Part shown: piece by piece, positions 9,085 to 15,450 of the stretch
Position numbering within the stretch: position 1 is the stretch's first letter
Layout of the letters: the number at the start of each line of letters is the position of its first letter
Assembly: GCA_963772165.1 (NCBI GenBank)
Contig: CAVYWA010000021.1
Location: forward strand, 185,089-249,088
Direction of reading: 5' to 3'
Source: JAGVPT01 sp963772165
GTDB lineage: Bacteria; Bacteroidota; Ignavibacteria; UBA10030; UBA8401
Length of the DNA stretch: 64,000 nucleotides
Notes under the pieces: generated by a model
Told to the model about the DNA's origin: nothing
What the model saw: the letters and a program-made list of their open reading frames with translations, nothing else
Database searches by the model: none
Translations under genes and position numbers: made by a program

Positions 9085-10305
9085 ATGAGTAAATTCAATT
9101 CAGTAGAAGAAGCCATTGCCGACCTTAAGGCGGGGAAAGTCATTATTGTCGTCGACGACGAAGACAGGGAAAATGAAGGCGACTTCGTCGTTGCTGCGCA
9201 ATTTATCACGCCCGAAATTATAAATTTTTTCACAAAAGCCGGGCGCGGAATTCTTTGTACTCCCATTACAGGCGATCGTGCCAGAGACCTCGGCCTTGAT
9301 TTGATGGTAGATTCGAATACGTCACTTCACGAAACTCCGTTCACGGTTTCCATCGATTACATCCACGGCACAACAACGGGCGTGTCTGCCGCAGACCGCG
9401 CAGCAACGGTAAAGTCACTTGTGGATCATGCAACAAAACCGAGCGACTTGGCCCGTCCCGGACATATCTTTCCGTTGAAATCCTCTCAGGGAGGCGTTCT
9501 CCGCCGGGCAGGACACACGGAAGCGGTAACCGACTTATGTATTCTTGCCGGTTTGCATCCGGTTGGCGCATTGGTGGAAATCATGAACGATGATGGAACC
9601 ATGGCGCGTGTTCCCCAGTTAGAGCACATTGCTAAATCCCATGGTCTTAAGATGATCACCGTAAAATCGGTGATTGAGTACCGCATGCACCGCGAGAAGC
9701 TCGTTTCCCGCGTCGTCAGCACTATACTGCCGACACGGCACGGTACGTTTCTCGTCCATTTGTACAAATCAGAGACCGATCAGAAAGAACACATTGCCCT
9801 CGTTAAAGGCACGATCGATGATACGAAACCGACGCTTGTGCGAGTTCACTCAGAATGCCTGACCGGCGATGTTTTTGGCTCCTTGCGGTGCGATTGCAAC
9901 GATCAGTTGATTTCCGCCATGAAATTGGTCGAGAAGGAAGGGAACGGCATCGTTCTATATATGCGGCAGGAGGGACGCGGTATTGGCCTGATGAACAAGC
10001 TAAAAGCGTATAAACTTCAAGACGAAGGGAAGGATACCGTTGAAGCGAACGAAGCGTTGGGTTTTCGTGCCGACCTTCGGGATTATGGAATTGGAGCACA
10101 GATTCTCAGAGACCTCGGAGTGACAAAAATGCGGCTCATGACCAACAATCCGAAAAAAGTGGTAGGCCTTGACGCGTACGGTTTGACCATTGTTGAACGT
10201 GTTCCGTTGGAGATCGCCGCAAATTCAAACAATGAACGCTATTTAAAAACAAAACGTGATAAACTGGGGCACCTTATTCTCATAGATCAGGCAGGGAAAA
10301 AATAA
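9085..10305 (+). CDS. ribBA: Bifunctional DHBP synthase / GTP cyclohydrolase II
   Basis: This 406-residue fusion supplies both precursors of riboflavin. Residues about 1-205 are the 3,4-dihydroxy-2-butanone 4-phosphate synthase (RibB) with the acidic loop DDEDRENEGDFV. Residues about 206-406 are GTP cyclohydrolase II (RibA), with zinc-binding cysteines in HSECLTGDVFGSLRCDCNDQ and the QEGRGIGL phosphate-binding segment, ending in TNNPKK and ERVP motifs. Both active sites appear complete. It follows yajC by 14 bp. No FMN riboswitch was recognised upstream, consistent with its operon position. Confidence 0.97.
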   Translation: MSKFNSVEEAIADLKAGKVIIVVDDEDRENEGDFVVAAQFITPEIINFFTKAGRGILCTPITGDRARDLGLDLMVDSNTSLHETPFTVSIDYIHGTTTGVSAADRAATVKSLVDHATKPSDLARPGHIFPLKSSQGGVLRRAGHTEAVTDLCILAGLHPVGALVEIMNDDGTMARVPQLEHIAKSHGLKMITVKSVIEYRMHREKLVSRVVSTILPTRHGTFLVHLYKSETDQKEHIALVKGTIDDTKPTLVRVHSECLTGDVFGSLRCDCNDQLISAMKLVEKEGNGIVLYMRQEGRGIGLMNKLKAYKLQDEGKDTVEANEALGFRADLRDYGIGAQILRDLGVTKMRLMTNNPKKVVGLDAYGLTIVERVPLEIAANSNNERYLKTKRDKLGHLILIDQAGKK

Positions 10306-10339
10306 TGAATTCCGACGCCTGGTTGAGTAATCTTTTTTC

Positions 10340-10370
10340 TTGCATCTAGCAGGAATTTGGTCTACATTTG
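10340..10370 (+). promoter_or_regulatory. Promoter of greA (TTGCAT-17-TACATTTG)
   Basis: TTGCAT at 10340-10345 and TACATTTG at 10363-10370 are 17 bases apart. The -10 box matches the Bacteroidota pattern TAnnTTTG perfectly. Transcription would start near 10377, giving a leader of about 85 bases before the likely ATG at 10461. Confidence 0.6.
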
Positions 10371-10460
10371 TAAAGAGAGATTCAATAGCCATTGTTCATT
10401 CGAACGATGGCTTTTATTTTTGCCCTATTCAACAATGCTAGATTTATTTGGGATGTGTGT

Positions 10461-10949
10461 ATGAATGAACCGGCTAACAACGGAGTTGTGTACTTGACGC
10501 GCGAGCGACTGGTCGAACTGGAACAAGAATTGCGTCAACTTAAAGTGCACGGGCGCGCTGAAATTGCCGCTAAGATTGCCGAAGCGCGCGGTCATGGAGA
10601 CCTGAGCGAGAATGCAGAGTATGATGCTGCGAAAGAAGCCCAACAACATCTTGAGTTGAAAATTGCAAAACTGGAACAGACGCTTGCCCGTGCGAGAATT
10701 ATTGAAAGCAAAGACCTGCCCAATGATAAGGTCTATATCCTCTCCAATGTTACTCTTAAAGATGTAAAGACAAAAAAGATCCTCAAATACAAACTTGTCT
10801 CTCCCGAAGAGGCAAATTTCGATGATAATAAAATTTCCGTTACATCGCCGATTGGCAAAGGACTCATCGGTAAGAAAGTCGACGATGTCGTAAAGATATC
10901 TGTTCCCGCCGGTGAATTGTCGTATCAAATAATTGATATCTCTCGTTAA
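10461..10949 (+). CDS. greA: Transcription elongation factor GreA
   Basis: GreA rescues backtracked RNA polymerase by stimulating transcript cleavage. The 162-residue product chosen here has the standard length. The N-terminal coiled coil (about residues 10-80) carries the acidic-tip signature GDLSENAEYDAAKE, whose acidic residues coordinate the catalytic Mg2+ in the polymerase secondary channel. The C-terminal domain has SPIGKGLIGKKVDDVV. The open frame extends 23 codons upstream to 10392, but the ATG at 10461 gives the family start. A promoter lies at 10340-10370. Confidence 0.96.
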   Translation: MNEPANNGVVYLTRERLVELEQELRQLKVHGRAEIAAKIAEARGHGDLSENAEYDAAKEAQQHLELKIAKLEQTLARARIIESKDLPNDKVYILSNVTLKDVKTKKILKYKLVSPEEANFDDNKISVTSPIGKGLIGKKVDDVVKISVPAGELSYQIIDISR

Positions 10950-11025
10950 GCTTCTTTTCTTTCATCGTATGGCTACTCATGCTCTCATCGCTCCGTTCCT
11001 CTTCTTCGTTAGATAAAAATTCGAA

Positions 11026-11553
11026 ATGCCGGTCAATCTCGAGTTAAAAGCCAAGATTACTTCCCCTTCACGAACAATTCAGACATTACGGAAAATTGGA
11101 GGCCCAGCGGAGATACTCGTGCAAACGGATACCTATTTCCGTGTTGAGAGCGGGCGTTTGAAGCTGCGTGAGTCTGGGGATGGAAGGTCTGAATTGATCT
11201 TCTATCGCCGCAATGAAAAGAAGGGGAGGAGGTGGAGCGATTATAGCATCCTTAATGTCTCAGATACTAAGAAGGTGAGGGTCTTTCTGGAAGAAATTTT
11301 TGGAGTAGATGTCGTTGTAAGAAAAACCAGGCATGTCTATCTTTATAAAAGACAAGCTCGAGTGCATCTCGACAGAGTGAAGGGGCTTGGACTATTTATT
11401 GAATTTGAAGTGGTACGTAAAAGAGATACGAAAAAGGCCATACTTCTCTATAGGAAGCTAATAGACATCTTTGGAATAGAAAGGAAGAATGTCATTCGTT
11501 GCTCATATGCTGACCTCATCCGGGCCCAGCGTGGAGTGAAAAAACTGAATTAG
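11026..11553 (+). CDS. CYTH-domain protein (class IV adenylate cyclase-like)
   Basis: A 175-residue protein of the CYTH/triphosphate tunnel fold. The N-terminus NLELKAKI resembles the E-x-E-x-K start of the fold, and later strands alternate charged residues pointing into the tunnel (YFRVESGRLKLRES, ELIFYRRNEKKG, HLDRVKGLGLFIEFEVV). The family includes class IV adenylate cyclases, thiamine triphosphatases and inorganic triphosphatases. The FIEFE segment and short length fit the CyaB-like group best, but whether it makes cAMP cannot be told from sequence. It follows greA by 76 bp. Confidence 0.8.
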   Translation: MPVNLELKAKITSPSRTIQTLRKIGGPAEILVQTDTYFRVESGRLKLRESGDGRSELIFYRRNEKKGRRWSDYSILNVSDTKKVRVFLEEIFGVDVVVRKTRHVYLYKRQARVHLDRVKGLGLFIEFEVVRKRDTKKAILLYRKLIDIFGIERKNVIRCSYADLIRAQRGVKKLN

Positions 11554-11733
11554 TCTCTCGATACTTGTACCTTTGCAAAAGTCTGTAAATCTGCGTGCCG
11601 TACTGTATGCAAAGGTTGGGTTTGGCGGAGGCGAGCAGATACGCCACAGACAGTTCCGGAGATAAGATTCATTGTCGGGGGTTAAAATTTTTTCTTATCT
11701 AACGGCTCCTCCTCAGGTTAAGGGCGTTTTTTC

Positions 11734-11762
11734 TTGACTTGCAGAGATTGAAAGGTTATATT
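11734..11762 (+). promoter_or_regulatory. Promoter of the tRNA cluster (TTGACT-17-TATATT)
   Basis: TTGACT at 11734-11739 and TATATT at 11757-11762 are separated by 17 bases, close to the textbook sigma-70 arrangement. Tyrosine of the first tRNA transcript would start about 6 bases before tRNA-Gly at 11775, as expected for a strongly expressed stable-RNA promoter. Confidence 0.65.
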
Positions 11763-11774
11763 TCTATATCCAAA

Positions 11775-11847
<73 letters not shown>

Positions 11848-11954
11848 CTCATAGAAACATTGAGAGAAACGGTGTCTGTGTCTCTTGATTATTGTTGGTG
11901 TAGCGGGTCGCCCTGCTTTTTAGGGCTTGTTTTTTTTAAGTATGTAAAATATTT

Positions 11955-12026
11955 GGCGCCGTACCCAAGTGGTAAGGGAGAGGTCTGCAAAACCTTTATG
12001 CGACGGTTCGAATCCGCCCGGCGCCT
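11955..12026 (+). tRNA. tRNA-Cys (GCA)
   Basis: A 72-nt cloverleaf with acceptor GGCGCCG/CGGCGCC, anticodon loop CTGCAAA (anticodon GCA) and T loop TTCGAAT. The T stem GACGG/CCGCC has one A-C mismatch at the second pair, which is unusual for an otherwise perfect tRNA. CCA is not encoded. Confidence 0.93.
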
Positions 12027-12067
12027 CGGAAGTTAGAATTGTTTCGGTTTTGCAGGGGTGTGAACGT

Positions 12068-12153
12068 GCCGGGGTGGCGGAATTGGTAGACGCACAGGAC
12101 TTAAAATCCTGAGGGGCGCAAGCTCCGTGCCGGTTCAAGTCCGGCCCTCGGTA
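12068..12153 (+). tRNA. tRNA-Leu (TAA)
   Basis: An 86-nt class II tRNA with a long variable arm (GAGGGGCGCAAGCTCC), anticodon stem CAGGA/TCCTG around CTTAAAA (anticodon TAA), T arm GCCGG/CCGGC and discriminator A. The acceptor stem includes two G-T wobbles. Last tRNA before the terminator at 12177. Confidence 0.96.
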
Positions 12154-12176
12154 CTCCGCTGATAAATGAAGATCAC

Positions 12177-12208
12177 AAAAAATGCCGGCAGTAGCTGGCA
12201 TTTTTTGT
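12177..12208 (+). terminator. Terminator of the tRNA cluster
   Basis: AAAAAATGCCGGC at 12177-12189 pairs with GCTGGCATTTTTT at 12194-12206 (one G-T pair) around the loop AGTA, and more T residues follow. It is an intrinsic terminator 24 bases after tRNA-Leu. Confidence 0.8.
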
Positions 12209-12320
12209 TTATAATCTACGACCGCCGGAAATATTATCCCTTCTTTGTTACCAATCTTTGTATATGAATTAATCATATTATAAAAATAATATTCAATAGG
12301 AATCGCTTCCAATATAGTCA

Positions 12321-12350
12321 GGTGTTCACCGTATATTAAAAATACGGTGT
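12321..12350. promoter_or_regulatory. Nested palindromes upstream of the MerR-like gene (possible operator)
   Basis: GGTGTTCACC at 12321-12330 is a perfect palindrome. Its right half is also the left arm of CACCGTAT (12327-12334), which is inverted as ATACGGTG at 12342-12349 after seven A/T-rich bases. MerR-type dimers bind inverted repeats, so this could be an operator. It lies about 150 bp before the regulator start, and the assignment is inference. Confidence 0.4.
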
Positions 12351-12499
12351 AAATCAGCATGAAATTCAAAAAAATGCTTGTTTCTTAAATCTTCAAATAC
12401 TACTTTAGTAGTGGAAAAAGGGTAAAACGCTCATTCAGTTTAATGTGAGAATTTCGTTCAAAAAGAGTTTTTCGATTCACAAAGCAGGAGAAACAAGTC

Positions 12500-13423
12500 A
12501 TGACTGAAATACTCTTCAACACCATGGATGTTTCGAAGATGCTCCAGGTCGACAAATCGACGGTGAAGCGATGGACGGACGAAGGCAAATTGAAATGCTT
12601 TCGTACTCCAGGCGGGCACAGAAAATTTCGTGCTGAAGATCTTTATCAATTCATGTCCGACTACAACTACGGCATTTCTCCGATTAACTTGTATCCGCAA
12701 TTTGCCACAGATGAAGCCATCGTCCGCCGCATCATTGCAAAAAAAGAATTTAACGTCTTGGCAAACGTTTGTTTCTCCGCAGCGATCAATGGAAGGAAGG
12801 ACGAGCTCGTAAAACTCTTTACCGAAGTGTACAAAAATGGTCTGACCCTTCCACCGCTTTTTGATGAAATCCTTTGCCCGACTTTAAAACGAATCCGCGA
12901 CCTCAATATCTCCGGAAAGCTTTCCACCGGCGAAATGCAGCTGGCCTATAACGCACTCTCGAATGCGATCGTTTTATTATCCGACATTATCGTGAAGCCT
13001 TCGTTGAGCGGCAAGCGAGCTATCTGTGCAGTGATTGAAGGGGAGACACGTGACATCGAATTAAAAGCACTCGCCATTCTTCTTGAGAGCGAGGGGTACG
13101 AGGTTCTCAACCTCGGCGTCGGGGCAACGACAGACACTATCAATCAACTGATAGCGAGCCGTCGACCACAGTATATTTTTCTTTTTGCGTTCTACGTTTC
13201 CGACAACGCATCGTTCACCGCGCATCATGCAAAGATTTCAGAAACAGCAAAGGCGTGCGGAGCAAAGCTCATTGTTAGCGGCAATGCGTACACGATAAAG
13301 AACTATCCTGCGGAACATGCGATCACTTACGATAAGCATTGCGCAACGTTCAAAGATTTTGCCGACGTTCAACATGAACCGATCCAAGCGCAAGCGTCAA
13401 CAAACGCTGACAAAAAAAATTAG
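12500..13423 (+). CDS. MerR-family regulator with degenerate cobalamin-binding module
   Basis: A 307-residue regulator of CarH/LitR architecture. A MerR winged helix-turn-helix occupies about residues 7-60 (VSKMLQVDKSTVKRWTDEGK and TPGGHRKF), a helical cap about 75-165 and a Rossmann-like cobalamin-binding domain about 172-290. The residues that hold B12 in this family are missing: R184 stands where the cobalt-ligating histidine of D/E-x-H is expected (EGETRDIE), the cap Glu-His is E145-M146, and the cap tryptophan position is L135. It may therefore act without cobalamin or sense something else. A good AGGAG site precedes the ATG. It immediately precedes the large surface-protein locus and is its likely regulator. 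Confidence 0.85.
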   Translation: MTEILFNTMDVSKMLQVDKSTVKRWTDEGKLKCFRTPGGHRKFRAEDLYQFMSDYNYGISPINLYPQFATDEAIVRRIIAKKEFNVLANVCFSAAINGRKDELVKLFTEVYKNGLTLPPLFDEILCPTLKRIRDLNISGKLSTGEMQLAYNALSNAIVLLSDIIVKPSLSGKRAICAVIEGETRDIELKALAILLESEGYEVLNLGVGATTDTINQLIASRRPQYIFLFAFYVSDNASFTAHHAKISETAKACGAKLIVSGNAYTIKNYPAEHAITYDKHCATFKDFADVQHEPIQAQASTNADKKN

Positions 13424-13463
13424 ATTATCAAAATGGAAAACAAACAGATACATACCAACAATC

Positions 13464-13501
13464 ATAAAGGAGACCTGACCATGGATACCTTGCCTCCTTA
13501 G
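13464..13501 (+). promoter_or_regulatory. Possible six-codon leader peptide with self-pairing ribosome site
   Basis: AAAGGAG at 13466-13472 is ideally placed before ATG 13481, which opens a six-residue frame (M-D-T-L-P-P) ending at TAG 13499-13501. The final Pro codons form CTCCTT (13494-13499), the exact complement of the upstream AAGGAG, so translation of the leader and pairing of its own ribosome site would compete. It lies at the head of the surface-protein operon. The function is inferred. Confidence 0.35.
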
Positions 13502-13635
13502 ATGTGAATCCCGGTCAAACGATTTTCTACTAAAACTTCTAACAAGAAATTAAAGGTATCAAGATGAAAACAGGAAAAAGAAATAAAACAAACAACACAA
13601 TAATCAACCACAACCCTAATATAGGAGATACAAAC

Positions 13636-15372
13636 ATGAGAACGCACAATCTGTTCTCTCGATTCGGATTAGCGATGGTAGCAATACTGTTGCTTTCCTC
13701 AATGCAACGCGTGTATGCCTACGGAACATTGGCAGGCACGGTCATTACCAACCAGGCGAGCGTGCAATACAACGCCGGTTCCAACGTTCGCAATGCAACA
13801 TCCAATCCAGTCACGATGACTGTTGGATACAAAGTGTCTCTCAACTTGGTCAACCCAACGGCAACGACAACGACTGTTGATAGCACAACAATCTACGAAC
13901 CATTTTACGCATACAATGCCGGCAATTACGGGGATAATATTCAATTCACCGTCAGCCATTTGCCGACAGGCTGGATCGACACCATCTTCTACGATAAAAA
14001 CCATAACGGAATATTAGATGCCGGCGATTCTGCAATCACTTCTGGCGGATACCATTATACCGATACAACGTATGCCAATCGTCTTTCAATAATTCTCAAA
14101 ATCACCATCCCGTCGGTCGCTGATAATCACTCCGATTCAGTAACAGTAGGCGTGCAATCGTACGGTTCCGGTCCCGGCGGCGTCGTGCGCGTCGGCGGTG
14201 CAGGCCTCCAGACCTTTGCAGCTTATGTAACCATAGCAAAACCGGTTCTCAGTTTTACCGTTACTCCTACGTACGGCGCGAATAAGATTCCGGGTGAAAC
14301 GGAATCTTATGCGCTCACAGTTACCAATACCGGCCATTTAGCGACGAACGGAAACTCGACTGTAACATGGAAGTACGATAATACCAATTTGACCAGCGTG
14401 GTTGCAACAGGAGGCAGTGCTTCAGCAGGTTCTGCAACGTGGACAATCGGTTCGTTGGCTGGGTTGGGCGGGACACAAACAGTGAATTTAACTGCAGTCA
14501 TTGAACAAATCTCACACAACGGAACGGGCGTACCGTACAATACTCTTATTACAAATGGTACAACCGGTTCGAATGTAAACTACTACGACGGAGTGAATCA
14601 CTACAATCAAAATGTAGCATCAACATCGCCGTTTAATGTCGGCCAGGCGTCCGGTGCTTATGTTTCACAATTGACGGCGAATCAAAATGGAAATCCGGGC
14701 GATTCCGTTGTTTACCAGTTCAGGGTAAAGAATCGCGGCAATGCTGCAATGACCTTCACTCTCGGCCAGGCTCAATCGGGTGGGAATCTGGATACGGTGC
14801 ATCTCTTCACGGCGACGTCAGGTGTCGCAGGAAGTCAGCCTTTCACGACTGCCTCCATCAATGCCGGCGACTCGCTTTCACTCTATGTCTATTTAATAGT
14901 TAATGTGACCGGCCAAAACGGGAACACGATTATTCGCCTGCTCACTGCGACTCCGGGAACTGCCGGCGCACAACCCACGGGCGCAAGTAATTACAATCCG
15001 TCCATCACTATTACTACTACTGTTACGGCGCCGAATTTGAGCATTGTTCTCACCCAGGCATGGATTTCGGGTGTAGGAACTATCGCAAACCCGGCCCCCG
15101 GCGATACGATTGAGTATACGCTTACGATTACAAACAGCGGCAGCGGGAATGCAACAAATCTTACCACATCGAACGCAATTCCAAGCAATACGACATTCGG
15201 CCCGAATTCCTACGGAGTGGGTTATGGAATTTTAGTTGATGGGATTGCTAAAAAGAATGATGGAACAAGTGGCGGAGCTTCATTTAGCGCAAACACGGTT
15301 ACGGTTGGTCCGGCGCCTGTGAACGGCCTCGGCGGAACAAAAGTCGTTAAATATCGTGTAGCGGTAAACTAA
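13636..15372 (+). CDS. Exported DUF11-type repeat surface protein
   Basis: A 578-residue exported protein. I chose the ATG at 13636 because AGGAGA lies seven bases upstream and a normal signal peptide follows (LAMVAILLLSSMQRVYA); the frame is open from ATG 13564. The mature N-terminus YGTLAGTVITNQASVQY is the motif shared by four proteins of this locus. A calcium-loop-like DKNHNGILDAGD follows at about residue 119. The last 110 residues form a DUF11/conserved-repeat domain (PAPGDTIEYTLTITNSGSG). Such Ig-like repeats are typical of extracellular stalks. It is the first large gene of the locus, with an intergenic hairpin after it. Confidence 0.8.
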   Translation: MRTHNLFSRFGLAMVAILLLSSMQRVYAYGTLAGTVITNQASVQYNAGSNVRNATSNPVTMTVGYKVSLNLVNPTATTTTVDSTTIYEPFYAYNAGNYGDNIQFTVSHLPTGWIDTIFYDKNHNGILDAGDSAITSGGYHYTDTTYANRLSIILKITIPSVADNHSDSVTVGVQSYGSGPGGVVRVGGAGLQTFAAYVTIAKPVLSFTVTPTYGANKIPGETESYALTVTNTGHLATNGNSTVTWKYDNTNLTSVVATGGSASAGSATWTIGSLAGLGGTQTVNLTAVIEQISHNGTGVPYNTLITNGTTGSNVNYYDGVNHYNQNVASTSPFNVGQASGAYVSQLTANQNGNPGDSVVYQFRVKNRGNAAMTFTLGQAQSGGNLDTVHLFTATSGVAGSQPFTTASINAGDSLSLYVYLIVNVTGQNGNTIIRLLTATPGTAGAQPTGASNYNPSITITTTVTAPNLSIVLTQAWISGVGTIANPAPGDTIEYTLTITNSGSGNATNLTTSNAIPSNTTFGPNSYGVGYGILVDGIAKKNDGTSGGASFSANTVTVGPAPVNGLGGTKVVKYRVAVN

Positions 15373-15384
15373 TACAAGCTGTTC

Positions 15385-15417
15385 CGGGCTTACCAGGAGT
15401 GAAACCTGGTAAGCCCG
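15385..15417 (+). other. 13-bp perfect hairpin between the first two surface genes
   Basis: CGGGCTTACCAGG at 15385-15397 is perfectly complementary to CCTGGTAAGCCCG at 15405-15417 around a seven-base loop. No T run follows, so it is not a classical terminator. In this position it may stabilise the upstream message, act as a processing site or lower expression of downstream genes. Confidence 0.55.
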
Positions 15418-15450
15418 CAATGAAAGAGATGAGAAACACAAAAATAGCAA

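Noticed and set aside
11920..12369. Minus-strand open frame of 149 codons over the tRNA cluster
   Set aside because: It is the reverse translation of the tRNA-Cys and tRNA-Leu genes, a well-known false gene; the tRNAs are unambiguous.
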